The notes under the pieces: model-generated
Seen by the model: only the letters and a program-made list of their open reading frames with translations
Databases searched by the model: none
Told to the model about the DNA's origin: nothing
NCBI GenBank assembly: GCA_020637235.1
Contig: JACJWG010000001.1
Span: 434,001 to 498,000, forward strand
From: Acidimicrobiaceae bacterium
GTDB lineage: Bacteria > Actinomycetota > Acidimicrobiia > Acidimicrobiales > Ilumatobacteraceae
Direction: 5' to 3'
DNA length: 64,000 nt
In this document: positions 44,550-52,786 of the stretch, in pieces
Numbering within the stretch: the stretch's first letter is position 1
How the letters are laid out: every line of letters starts with the position of its first letter
Made by a program: the position numbers and the translations under genes

Positions 44550-46799
44550 GTGACGCGCACCACCGACAGCTCCACGCGCCCGGGAGACGACCGGAGCGGT
44601 CCCGCCGACGGCTCGACCCGTCGTGATCCGTCGTCGCCGACGGTCCGCCTGCGGCGCCCGGACGACCCCGGTCGCACGCGGTCGATGGGGTACCAGCCGA
44701 GCCTCGACGGGGTGCGAGCGATCTCGGTGATCGCGGTCATCCTGTACCACGCCGGTTTCGAGTGGATGCACGGCGGCTTCTTCGGTGTCGAGGTCTTCTT
44801 CGTGGTGTCGGGCTTCTTGATCACCGCGCTGCTGCTCGACGAGCGCGAACGTTCGGGGCGGGTCTCGCTCCGGTCGTTCTGGCTCCGGCGGGCCCGACGA
44901 TTGCTGCCGGCGCTCGTGCTCGTGCTCGTCGCGGTCGGCGTGTACGCCTCGCTCGCCGGCTCGGATCTCCTGCGCAGCGACGTCCGGCGTGATCTGCCCT
45001 GGGCGCTCGGATACGCCGCCAACTGGGGGCAGATCGTCGGCGGCGCGCAGTACTTCGGCAACCTGTCGCCACTGCGACACCTGTGGAGCCTCGCCGTGGA
45101 GGAGCAGTGGTACGTGGTGTGGCCGCTGGTGTTCGTGGTGGCCGCGAGGCTGACGAAGCGTGCACGTCTGCGCGCCGCCCTGTTCGCGCTGGTCGCGGTC
45201 GGGTTGATGGTGCTCACCTGGTGGATGGCTCGTGAGCCGCAGCTCGCCGGGGACCGGGTGAACCTGCTCTACCTGTCGACGTTCACCCGCGCGAGTGGGC
45301 TGTTGCTCGGTGCGGCGGCTGCGTTCGTGTGGCGGCCCTGGCGCTCCCTGCGCGCCGGCGAGAGCCGGGCGGGACGGCTGCTCGACGCGTCCGGCGTCGT
45401 GGCCGTCGTCGTGCTCGGCTGGTCGTTCGCCGAGGCGGCGCTCACCGACCGATCCGTCTACCGGTGGCACCTCGCCCTCGTGACGGTGGCCTCGCTGGTG
45501 CTGGTGCTGGTGGTGGTGCACCCCGCATCGGCGATCGTGCGGCGGGCCTTCGCCTGGGGTCCCTTCGTGGAGATCGGGAAGCGGTCGTACGGCCTGTACC
45601 TGTGGAGCTGGCCGGTGTCGGTGGTGATCGAGGCGTACACCGGCTCGTGGTCGAGGTTCGTGGTCGCGATGATCGTGACGGTCGTCGTGTCCGAGGTGTC
45701 GTACCGGTTCGTGGAGACACCGATCCGCACCGGTGCCCTCGGACGGTGGTTCGCTCGCGAACGATCGCGCGACGGCCACTGGTACGTCGGCACCACTGCC
45801 GGTGCGATCACCACGATCTCGATCGTGGCGCCGCTCCTGCTGTTCTTCGGTCGCGTCGAGCACGTCGACCCAGCTGCAGGCGGTGACCGGGTGTCGTTCG
45901 TGATGCCGGCCACAACGGCTGCCGCGCCGACGACACCGAGCGCTGCGTCGGCGGCCGTCCCCGCACCGGCCGAGGTCTCGCCGTCCACACCGTCGTCGAC
46001 AGCGGGCTCGGCGGCCGGCTCGACCGTCGGCTCGGTCGATGCGAGCGTGGCCGGCCCGAGCGTCGAGCCGACGATCGACCCGCCGCTGACGACCATCGCC
46101 GCACCGCCGTCCACGCCGCCGGTGCTCCCCCGCAGGTTGGTGGTCGTGGGCGATTCGATGGCGCACTCGCTCGCGATCAACCTGCCCGACGGGATCGAGT
46201 CGACGTTCGCGATCGCCGACGGCTCGATCGACGGCTGCGGCGTGCAGGACGACGGCGAGGTCAGCTCGTCCCGGCGGGGATTCTCTCGCTCGTTCGCCGA
46301 CTGTGCCGACTGGGCGCAGCGATGGGTGCGAGAGGCGGTCGACTCGCAGGCGCAACTCGCACTCGTGGTGATCGGCGCATGGGACGTGTTCGACGTTGAG
46401 GTCGACGGTGCGCTCGTCGCATTCGGCACACCCGCCGGCGATGAGCGGTTCGTCACCGGGCTCACGGAGGGCGTCGACGCGCTGTCGGCGGCCGGTGTGC
46501 ACGTGGCGCTCTTGGAGATCGCGTGCATGCGCCCGCAGGACGTGAAGGGCGCAGGTGTGCCGGCGCTGCCCGAGCGCGGTGACGACGTTCGTGTGGCCCG
46601 GTTGAACGACCTGATGCGCGAGGTGGCGGCCGAACGACCCGACGCCGTGACCTTCGTGGAGGGACCCGACGCGTGGTGCGCCGACGAGGCGATCAGCACC
46701 GACCTCGGCTACCGATGGGACGGGGTGCACGTCTACCGGCCGGGCGCGAACTTGATCTACACCACCATCGCGCCGTCGCTGTTGCAGATCCCGCTCTGA
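44550..46799 (+). CDS. Acyltransferase-3 membrane protein with extracytoplasmic SGNH domain
   Basis: 749 residues from GTG 44550; ATG 44685 (MGYQPSLDGVRAISVIAV) would remove a charged 45-residue leader and is a fair alternative. The acyltransferase-3 domain has about ten or eleven membrane helices with LDGVRAISVIAVILYHAGF, the catalytic His in YHAG, FFGVEVFFVVSGFLIT, and RHLWSLAVEEQWY. After a Ser/Thr/Pro/Ala-rich linker (about residues 455-530) comes an SGNH domain with VVVGDSMAHSLA and a late WDGVHVY (His of the triad). This is the OafA-like layout that O-acetylates surface glycans, the SGNH part completing the transfer outside the membrane. The sugar acceptor is unknown. Confidence 0.85.
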   Translation: MTRTTDSSTRPGDDRSGPADGSTRRDPSSPTVRLRRPDDPGRTRSMGYQPSLDGVRAISVIAVILYHAGFEWMHGGFFGVEVFFVVSGFLITALLLDERERSGRVSLRSFWLRRARRLLPALVLVLVAVGVYASLAGSDLLRSDVRRDLPWALGYAANWGQIVGGAQYFGNLSPLRHLWSLAVEEQWYVVWPLVFVVAARLTKRARLRAALFALVAVGLMVLTWWMAREPQLAGDRVNLLYLSTFTRASGLLLGAAAAFVWRPWRSLRAGESRAGRLLDASGVVAVVVLGWSFAEAALTDRSVYRWHLALVTVASLVLVLVVVHPASAIVRRAFAWGPFVEIGKRSYGLYLWSWPVSVVIEAYTGSWSRFVVAMIVTVVVSEVSYRFVETPIRTGALGRWFARERSRDGHWYVGTTAGAITTISIVAPLLLFFGRVEHVDPAAGGDRVSFVMPATTAAAPTTPSAASAAVPAPAEVSPSTPSSTAGSAAGSTVGSVDASVAGPSVEPTIDPPLTTIAAPPSTPPVLPRRLVVVGDSMAHSLAINLPDGIESTFAIADGSIDGCGVQDDGEVSSSRRGFSRSFADCADWAQRWVREAVDSQAQLALVVIGAWDVFDVEVDGALVAFGTPAGDERFVTGLTEGVDALSAAGVHVALLEIACMRPQDVKGAGVPALPERGDDVRVARLNDLMREVAAERPDAVTFVEGPDAWCADEAISTDLGYRWDGVHVYRPGANLIYTTIAPSLLQIPL

Positions 46800-46895
46800 C
46801 CCCCCGACGTCCGACGCGGCCGGCCGTGGTGGCGCCGGTCGTCACCTCGCCGGCGCGCGACTACGGTTCGTCGTCACCTGTCGAAAGGGGGCGTC

Positions 46896-48008
46896 ATGGG
46901 GGACGCGACGACGGGCGTGGCCGGCCGTGAGGTCGGGCTGCCCGCGCAGATCGGTGAGGTGGATGCGCCGTGGATGACCGCGGTGCTGCGCACGAGTGGC
47001 GCGATCGACGCGCAGACGAGCGTGACGGCGGTGGTGAGCGAGCCGTTCGCCGTCGGGGCCGGGCTGTTGAGCCAGTTGTACCGCGCCACGATGACCTATG
47101 ACGGCGGGGCCGGTCCGCCGACCGTGATCGTGAAGTTCCCGATCGACCATCCCAACCAGCGCCACATCGCCGACAGCCTCGGCTTCTATCCGCGTGAGAT
47201 CCGCTTCTACACCGAGGTTGCGCCGGTCTCGAAGGTCGGCGTCCCGAAGGTGCACGCAGCGCTGATGGCGGAGGACTCGACCGACTTCGTGGTGGTGATG
47301 GAGGAGATGCACGACTGCATCACGGTCGACCAGCGCGACGGGGCGTCGTGGGAGCAGGCGATGGCATCGGTGGATGCGATGGCGGCGCTGCACGCCTCGT
47401 GGCACGAGTCGCCCGATCTGGAGTCGTTGATGGACACGTTCCCGCCGATGCTGAACCCGGGCTACCTGCACGGTCTGCCGCCGGTGTTCCAGCACGGGTG
47501 GCCGTTCGCGCAAGAACACGCCGGCGACCTGCTGACGCCCGAGCTCGTCGCGTTCGGCGATCGCTACTGCGAGTTGCTCGAGTACATGCTTACCACCGCC
47601 AACACACCGCGCACGTTCGTGCACGGGGACTGGCGCCTCGACAACTTGTTCTTCACCCCCGACGGCGTCACGGTGATCGACTTCCAGATCTCGGGCATCG
47701 CCAGCGGGGTGTACGACCTCGCCTACTTCGTGAGCCAGTCGATCACGCCCGAGGTTCGCCGCGGCCGCGAGGACGAGCTGATCGACCGCTACCTCGCGGC
47801 GCTCGCCTCGCACGGGGTGGTGCGCGACCGCGACGAGGTGGTGCACCAGTTCAAGGTGGCCGTCGCCCAGTGCTTCATCTACGGCGTCTCGTCGTTCCCG
47901 TCGTACGACGAGCTGCCCGAGCGCAGCCGCGACCTGATGCGGATCCTGCTCGGTCGGGCGGGGCAGGCGATCCTCGACATCGATGCGTTGTCGGCGCTGC
48001 CGTCGTGA
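46896..48008 (+). CDS. Phosphotransferase of the kinase-like (ecdysteroid kinase-like) group
   Basis: 370 residues. Seen: AGLLSQLYRATMTY (nucleotide loop), VIVKFPI with the ATP Lys, MEEMHDC in the hinge, the catalytic loop HGDWRLDNLFF, and VIDFQISGIASGVYDLAYF with the metal Asp. These match the EcKL/CHK kinase-like branch of PF01636-related proteins, which in actinobacteria are common next to lipid and steroid catabolism genes. It precedes an acyl-CoA dehydrogenase gene by 97 bp. AAAGGGGG lies about 6 nt before the ATG. It is not closely similar to the phosphotransferase at 10206. Confidence 0.83.
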   Translation: MGDATTGVAGREVGLPAQIGEVDAPWMTAVLRTSGAIDAQTSVTAVVSEPFAVGAGLLSQLYRATMTYDGGAGPPTVIVKFPIDHPNQRHIADSLGFYPREIRFYTEVAPVSKVGVPKVHAALMAEDSTDFVVVMEEMHDCITVDQRDGASWEQAMASVDAMAALHASWHESPDLESLMDTFPPMLNPGYLHGLPPVFQHGWPFAQEHAGDLLTPELVAFGDRYCELLEYMLTTANTPRTFVHGDWRLDNLFFTPDGVTVIDFQISGIASGVYDLAYFVSQSITPEVRRGREDELIDRYLAALASHGVVRDRDEVVHQFKVAVAQCFIYGVSSFPSYDELPERSRDLMRILLGRAGQAILDIDALSALPS

Positions 48009-48069
48009 CCGACGCCGAGGCGTCGTGACGAACTCGTGAGACAGCGAACCGTCCCCGGTGCTGCATCAG

Positions 48070-48098
48070 TTGCAGTCGTTGTTACCGGGGGGTAACTT
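48070..48098 (+). promoter_or_regulatory. Leaderless promoter and overlapping operator of the acyl-CoA dehydrogenase gene
   Basis: TTGCAG (48070-48075), a 17-bp spacer and TAACTT (48093-48098), with the ATG 6 nt later at 48105. A perfect palindrome GTTACC-GGGG-GGTAAC (48081-48096) covers the spacer end and the start of the -10 box, a placement that would let a bound repressor block the promoter. Confidence 0.6.
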
Positions 48099-48104
48099 GC
48101 CGAC

Positions 48105-49313
48105 ATGGCCGATTTCTCGCTGAACGAAGACCAGGTCCAGATCCAGAAGTGGATCCACGGGTTCGCAGAGGACGTGATCCGTCCCGTGGCCCACGAGTGG
48201 GACGAGCGTGAGGAGTTCCCGTACCCGGTGGTCGAGGAGGCCGCGAAGATCGGTCTGTACGGCTGGGAGTTCATGATGAACGCCTTCAGCGACAACAGCG
48301 GGCTCACGCTGCCGGTCGCGATCGAAGAGCTGTTCTGGGGCGACGCCGGCATCGGCATGGCGATCATGGGCTCGGCGCTCGCCGCCGCCGGCATCAGCGG
48401 CAACGGCACGCCCGAGCAGGTGATGGAGTGGGTGCCGCAGTGCTACGGCGACGCGAACAAGGTGCAGCTCGGTGCGTTCTGCGTGAGCGAGCCCGACGCC
48501 GGCAGTGACGTGTCGTCGCTCCGCACGCGTGCGGTGTACGACGAGGCCAACGACGAGTGGGTGCTGAACGGCACGAAGGCCTGGATCACCAACGGTGGTA
48601 TCGCCGACGTGCACGTGGTGGTGGCCGCCGTCGACCCCGAGCTGAAGGGCCGTGGCCAGGCGAGCTTCATCGTGCCTCCGGGCACCAAGGGTCTCAGCCA
48701 GGGCCAGAAGTACCTGAAGCACGGCATCCGTGCGAGCCACACCGCCGAGGTCGTGCTCGACGACGTGCGCGTTCCCGGCCGCTGTCTGCTCGGCGGCAAG
48801 GAGAAGCTCGACGCCAAGCTGGCCCGTGCCCGTGACGCCGGGCGAAGCGGTGAGAAGCAGCCGGCAATGGCCACGTTCGAGGCCACCCGTCCGAGCGTGG
48901 GCGCCCAGGCGCTCGGGATCGCCCGTGCCGCCTACGAGTACGCGCTCGACTACGCGAAGGAGCGCAAGGCGTTCGGCAAGCCGATCGTGCAGCACCAGGC
49001 GATCGCGTTCAAGCTCGCCAACATGGCCACCGAGATCGATGCTGCTCGCCTGCTGGTGTGGCGAGCCGCCTGGCTGGCCCGCAACGGCGGCTTCAGCAAC
49101 GGTGAGGGCTCGATGAGCAAGTACAAGGCCAGCGAGGTCGCGGTGCGCGTCACCGAGGACGCGATCCAGATCCTGGGCGGCTACGGCTACACCCGCGAGT
49201 ACCCGGTCGAGCGCTGGCACCGCGACGCGAAGATCCACACGATCTTCGAAGGCACCAGCGAGATCCAGCAGCTGGTCATCGCCCGAGCCATCTCCGGTAT
49301 GCGCATCGAGTAG
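48105..49313 (+). CDS. Acyl-CoA dehydrogenase
   Basis: 402 residues with the usual three-part fold. FCVSEPDAGSDVSSL and WITNGGIADV contact FAD and the acyl-CoA. The C-terminal signature is ILGGYGYTREYPVERWHRDA, and the catalytic base is the Glu in IFEGTSEIQ. It oxidises an acyl-CoA to the trans-2-enoyl-CoA and passes electrons to ETF. A helical insertion (DAKLARARDAGRSGEKQ, about residues 239-255) lies before the C-terminal bundle. Chain length cannot be read from sequence. The upstream promoter carries a palindrome, suggesting repression in the absence of lipid substrate. Confidence 0.94.
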   Translation: MADFSLNEDQVQIQKWIHGFAEDVIRPVAHEWDEREEFPYPVVEEAAKIGLYGWEFMMNAFSDNSGLTLPVAIEELFWGDAGIGMAIMGSALAAAGISGNGTPEQVMEWVPQCYGDANKVQLGAFCVSEPDAGSDVSSLRTRAVYDEANDEWVLNGTKAWITNGGIADVHVVVAAVDPELKGRGQASFIVPPGTKGLSQGQKYLKHGIRASHTAEVVLDDVRVPGRCLLGGKEKLDAKLARARDAGRSGEKQPAMATFEATRPSVGAQALGIARAAYEYALDYAKERKAFGKPIVQHQAIAFKLANMATEIDAARLLVWRAAWLARNGGFSNGEGSMSKYKASEVAVRVTEDAIQILGGYGYTREYPVERWHRDAKIHTIFEGTSEIQQLVIARAISGMRIE

Positions 49314-49382
49314 TCGCCATGTCGGGTGCGCCCGAGGTCGCTGAGCGACCTGCGACGCACACGACGTCCGACACACGTGCGT

Positions 49383-49424
49383 CGGTCCCGTGCCACCCTC
49401 TCTCGAGGCGCCGGCACGGGACCG
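49383..49424. terminator. Hairpin downstream of the acyl-CoA dehydrogenase gene
   Basis: A 12-bp perfect stem (CGGTCCCGTGCC at 49383-49394 with GGCACGGGACCG at 49413-49424) and an 18-nt loop, 70 bp after the stop codon. It has no long T-run, as is common for terminators in GC-rich actinobacteria. The rest of the 265-bp gap to the next gene shows nothing else I can name. Confidence 0.55.
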
Positions 49425-49578
49425 TTCCGCGTGCTGGCGATCCTGCCCGCCCTGTGCGCGGAGTCGCGGACGCTGCGGGTCTGTCGGGACGGGAAGACCA
49501 TCCGGCGTGACGATCGGCCCTGTCGGCGGGGCGGCGGGAAGCGCGAGCGTCGAGGTGCACGCATCAGGAGGTCACCCG

Positions 49579-49779
49579 ATGTCCGCTGTCCGTCACGAGG
49601 TCCACACCAATCTCGGGCTCGACGTCACTGCTGTCGAGACCGAACACGAGACGCACGCCGCTCGGCCGGCTCACGTCGACCCGAACGCTCGCGAGGAGAT
49701 GCAGGAGGGGTGGCTGCCCGATCACGGCACCAACTTCGGGCTCGTCCTGCCGGTCGAGGAGGACGAGTCCGTCGGCTGA
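49579..49779 (+). CDS. Small acidic protein of 66 residues
   Basis: ATG 49579 has a textbook ribosome binding site, AGGAGG at 49566-49571, 7 nt upstream, unusual in a region where most genes look leaderless and a strong reason to believe this short gene. The product begins MSAVRHEVHTNLGLDVTAVE, is rich in Glu, His and Val, has no cysteine, signal peptide or membrane segment, and ends GLVLPVEEDESVG. The core EMQEGWLPDHGTNFG looks ordered. I do not recognise a family. No biosynthetic enzyme is adjacent, so a peptide-precursor role is not supported. Confidence 0.55.
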   Translation: MSAVRHEVHTNLGLDVTAVETEHETHAARPAHVDPNAREEMQEGWLPDHGTNFGLVLPVEEDESVG

Positions 49780-49856
49780 CCGTTCGTGCCGGCGGGAGCC
49801 TCAGCTCACTGCCGGGACACTCGCACACGGTGACCACGAGCGCGAGGTGTCGGCGA

Positions 49857-50162
49857 TCAGGTGGATGCGACGTCGACGAGTTCGATCGACACGTCGACCT
49901 GGTCGCCGGCGCGGATCTGCTCGGCCGTGCGGACGGGCTTCTTCACGGGTAGCACGTACGAGGCGGACTTCGAGTCGGGGAACAGCGACGTGTTCCACGT
50001 GCTCGACCCGATCGTCACGCGCACGCGCACCGAGCCGAAGCCCCGCTGGCTGCCGCGGGTGATCTCGTCGATCTCGTCGGCTTCGTCGAACGGCAACGTC
50101 ACGAAGTGCCATCCTGCGTCGCCCGGGTATCGCCACAGCTCGGTGCGGAACCGGTAGATCAC
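49857..50162 (-). CDS. DUF1905 domain protein
   Basis: 101 residues from GTG 50162. The whole protein is one DUF1905 domain (PF08922): FRTELWRYPGDAGWHFVTLP, then RGFGSVRVRVTIGSSTWNTS, LPVKKPVR and the ending AGDQVDVSIELVD. This small beta-barrel domain is widespread, often fused to a YdeI/OmpD-associated domain, and has no known activity. An upstream in-frame reading to 50303 would run through the large hairpin at 50204-50254 and is unlikely to be translated. Confidence 0.8.
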   Translation of the reverse strand: MIYRFRTELWRYPGDAGWHFVTLPFDEADEIDEITRGSQRGFGSVRVRVTIGSSTWNTSLFPDSKSASYVLPVKKPVRTAEQIRAGDQVDVSIELVDVAST

Positions 50163-50203
50163 CGACCCGACCGTACCTGACGTGCGAGCCGCGACCGTCC
50201 GGG

Positions 50204-50254
50204 CGAACATGTCACCACACGAAGCGACAGTCGCTTCAGGTGGTGACACGTTCG
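50204..50254. repeat. Large two-part hairpin upstream of the DUF1905 gene
   Basis: Outer arms CGAACATGTCACCAC and GTGGTGACACGTTCG pair over 15 bp with one mismatch (a G-T pair in RNA). Inside is a second perfect stem, GAAGCGAC and GTCGCTTC, around a single base. It lies in the 150-bp gap between the DUF1905 gene and the methyltransferase gene, both on the minus strand, and could terminate the upstream gene or control the downstream one. I see no second copy in the window. Confidence 0.65.
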
Positions 50255-50312
50255 TCTGCCACGGAACCGCTCGCCCTGGCGAACTCGGCCGGACGCGTGG
50301 CACGACCGCCTG

Positions 50313-51131
50313 CTACGGCGAGCGGCGTGGTCGCGAGCACACGAACACGCCGGCGCGGGTGTGGATGCGGAGCCGGCCTCCCTCGAACCGGCGCGCCACG
50401 GCCTGGGTGAAACGTTCTCGTTGGGCGTCGGTCGCCGATTCACCGGGCGGGAACGACAGGCCGTAGGCGACCACCGCGGCGGGGTCGTCGACCAGGAGGT
50501 CGTTGTCGAAGGCGTGCCACACGACGCGCTCGAAGCGCTCCCTCAGCCGCGCCTCGCCGGTGTCGATCCCGAACACCTCGTAGAGACCTTCCGCGTGCGA
50601 GCCGAACACCTCGGCGACCGCCTCGTTCACCTCGCGCATGTGTCCGTGTCCGTTGGTCGCCACCAGCACCACCCCGTCGCGGCCGACGACCCGGGCGAGC
50701 TCGGCCACGGCGCGGTCGGGATCGGGCACGTGGTAGAGCATGTGATTGGCGATCACCACGTCGAACGCATCGTCGTCGAACGGCAGCGCCTGCACGTCGC
50801 ACACCTCGCTCACGACGCCGGCGAAGCCGAGCTCGCGCACCCGGTGCGTCGCCTCGTCCACCATGCCCGGCGACAGGTCGGTGAGGGTGATCGACAGCGA
50901 CCGGCTCAGCGCGTCGTTGTCCCAGAACCTGCCGGTTCCGCAGCCGCACTCCAGCGCCGTTCGGATGCCCGACCAGTCGATCAGCGCGGCCTCGAACTGT
51001 GCCAGCGGCACCGCCGACGTCGCGTAGGTCCGGTGGAGGTACGAGCGTGCGTCCAGCTTGGCGCCCGTGCCGTACTGGACGTCGCGCAGGTACTGCTGAT
51101 CGCCCCCGGCGAACGCCGATCGTCGGTCCAC
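50313..51131 (-). CDS. SAM-dependent methyltransferase, class I
   Basis: 272 residues from GTG 51131; the much longer reading in this frame continues backwards through the MFS gene as a shadow. Motif I is [11 protein letters not shown], motif II region [14 protein letters not shown], and motif [22 protein letters not shown], followed by LYHVPDP. This is the UbiE/Methyltransf_11 type, acting on small molecules or lipids. The N-terminal helix (about 1-45) may form the substrate lid. The substrate is unknown. It is divergent from the MFS gene with an 81-bp gap. Confidence 0.82.
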   Translation of the reverse strand: MDRRSAFAGGDQQYLRDVQYGTGAKLDARSYLHRTYATSAVPLAQFEAALIDWSGIRTALECGCGTGRFWDNDALSRSLSITLTDLSPGMVDEATHRVRELGFAGVVSEVCDVQALPFDDDAFDVVIANHMLYHVPDPDRAVAELARVVGRDGVVLVATNGHGHMREVNEAVAEVFGSHAEGLYEVFGIDTGEARLRERFERVVWHAFDNDLLVDDPAAVVAYGLSFPPGESATDAQRERFTQAVARRFEGGRLRIHTRAGVFVCSRPRRSP

Positions 51132-51212
51132 CGCAGGAGTCTGACACGCCGATCTCCGTCCGGCCGGTCGGCGCCGGGCGAGCGCGAACGGTCGTCGGAG
51201 TAGCGTGCGGAC

Positions 51213-52613
51213 ATGCGCTCGGGGCGGCCGTTGGGGGCGGGGTTCCGGGCGCTGTTCGCCGGGTCGCTGATCTCCAACACCGGCGACGGCATCCGGCTGG
51301 CGGCGCTGCCGTTGCTGGCAGCGGAGCTCACGTCGTCGCCGGTGCTGATCGGCGCGGTGACCGCCGCGCAGTACCTGCCGTGGGTGACGGTCGCGCCCGT
51401 GGGTGGCGCGCTCGTCGACCGCCACGACCGACGGCGGACGATCCTCGTGACGCAGGCCTGGCGAGGCCTCATGATGCTGGCGCTCGCCGTGCTGGTGGCC
51501 ACCGACGTGGTCGCCGTGTGGCACCTGTGCGTCGTCGCGTTCGCGATCACCGCCGGCGAGATCCTGGTCGACCCGTCGGTGGTGGCGCTGGTGCCGCGCC
51601 TGGTCGACGACGACCGGCTCGACGCCGCCAACAGCCGGATCGCCAGCGCCGAGATCGTGACGAACGACTTCGCCGGCGCGCCCGTGGGCGCCACCGTGTT
51701 CGGCGTCGCGCCCTGGCTGCCGTTCGTGCTCGACGGCGCGAGCTATCTCGGCTCGCTCGTCCCGTTCCGCAGGCTCCCGCCCGACGCGGCACCGACCGCC
51801 CCGCCGCCGGCAGCACCGGCAGCACCGGCAGCACCGGCAGCACCGACAGCACCGACAGCACCGGCAGCACCGGCAGCACCGGCAGCACCGGCAGCACCGA
51901 CAGCACCGGCAGCACCGGCAGCACCGGCAGCACCGGCAGCACCGGCAGCACCGGCAGCACCGGCAGCACCGGCAGCACCGGCAGCACCGGCAGCACGGGG
52001 AGGTCGAACCTCGTTGCGCACGGAAGCGGCCGCGGGGTACCGCTTCCTGCGCACGCATCCGGTGCTGCGCCCGCTGACGGCGGCGACCGTCGTGTTCTAC
52101 GCCGGCGCGTCGACGGGGTTCAGCTTGATGGTGCTGCTGATCCGCGACAGCGCCGGCGCACCGGCGTGGGCCTTCGGTGTCGTGCTCGCCTGCGGCGCCG
52201 TCGGAGCGTTCGCCGGCACCCTCGTCGGCGCCCGCATCGCCCGCCGGTACGGCGCACGCCTGACGCTGGCGGCGGCGACGCTTGCCGAGGGCGCGACCCT
52301 GGCCGCGATGGCGTCGTCCGCCTCGGTGGCGGTGCTCGCCGTGATCTGGCTGGTCGGTGGGATCCCGGCCGGCATCCGCATCCCGGTCGCCCGCTCCGTG
52401 CAGCAAAGACTCACGCCCAACCGGATGCTCGGCCGCGTGAACGTGACCGCCCGCATGTTCACCCGTGGTGTCATCGTCGCCGGTGCGCTCGCCAGCGGCA
52501 CGCTGGCAGCGACGATCGGGCTGCGTCCGACGTTCGTGGTGGGCGGTTCGGTGCAGGTCGTGGCAGCCGGACTGACCTGGCGAGCGCTGCGCCCCCGGCC
52601 CGAACCGGGTTGA
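51213..52613 (+). CDS. MFS transporter with an Ala-Pro repeat in its central loop
   Basis: 466 residues. The fold is that of the MFS_3 (enterobactin exporter-like) branch: [20 protein letters not shown] in helix 1, [11 protein letters not shown] in the loop 2-3 (motif A), then six helices on each side of the centre. Between helices 6 and 7 (about residues 200-261) is a run of PAA/PAAPTA units encoded by a 9-bp minisatellite. This cytoplasmic loop is usually a short basic linker. TAGCGT lies 6 nt before the ATG. The substrate is unknown; such proteins export drugs or siderophores. Confidence 0.87.
   Translation: MRSGRPLGAGFRALFAGSLISNTGDGIRLAALPLLAAELTSSPVLIGAVTAAQYLPWVTVAPVGGALVDRHDRRRTILVTQAWRGLMMLALAVLVATDVVAVWHLCVVAFAITAGEILVDPSVVALVPRLVDDDRLDAANSRIASAEIVTNDFAGAPVGATVFGVAPWLPFVLDGASYLGSLVPFRRLPPDAAPTAPPPAAPAAPAAPAAPTAPTAPAAPAAPAAPAAPTAPAAPAAPAAPAAPAAPAAPAAPAAPAAPAARGGRTSLRTEAAAGYRFLRTHPVLRPLTAATVVFYAGASTGFSLMVLLIRDSAGAPAWAFGVVLACGAVGAFAGTLVGARIARRYGARLTLAAATLAEGATLAAMASSASVAVLAVIWLVGGIPAGIRIPVARSVQQRLTPNRMLGRVNVTARMFTRGVIVAGALASGTLAATIGLRPTFVVGGSVQVVAAGLTWRALRPRPEPG
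51811..51995 (+). repeat. 9-bp minisatellite inside the MFS gene
   Basis: About 20 tandem copies of GCACCGGCA with occasional GCACCGACA variants, read in frame as Ala-Pro-Ala or Ala-Pro-Thr. Because the unit is a multiple of three, gain or loss of copies would change loop length without breaking the frame. Confidence 0.95.
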
Positions 52614-52626
52614 CCCGGTCGAGACC

Positions 52627-52770
52627 GTGTGGTTCACCCGCTGTCACGCCGGTGCAACCACACGGACGGGGCCGGTCGTGTGGTTCACCCGCTGTCACGC
52701 CGGTGCAACCACACGGACGGGGCCGGTCGTGTGGTCCGGCTGCCGTCAGGCCGGTGCAACCACACGGACG
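52627..52770. repeat. Three tandem 51-bp repeats with inverted ends
   Basis: Units start at 52627, 52678 and 52729. Each opens with GTGTGGT and closes with AACCACAC, able to pair as a hairpin around a GC-rich middle. Units 1 and 2 are identical; unit 3 has several changes in its middle. The array lies between the convergent MFS gene and the 165-residue hypothetical gene, consistent with a terminator that was multiplied. An open frame across it translates into a repeated peptide and is not a gene. Confidence 0.85.
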
Positions 52771-52786
52771 AGCCGATATGTGACCG

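Noticed and set aside
50313..52637. A 774-residue minus-strand open frame covering both the methyltransferase and the MFS gene, with a long Cys-Arg repeat
   Set aside because: Only its last 272 residues (from 51131) make sense as a protein. The rest is the antisense reading of the MFS gene and its minisatellite.
52627..52770. Possible CRISPR array
   Set aside because: The spacers are part of the repeat itself (units 1 and 2 are identical over the full 51 bp), only three units exist, and no cas gene is in the window.
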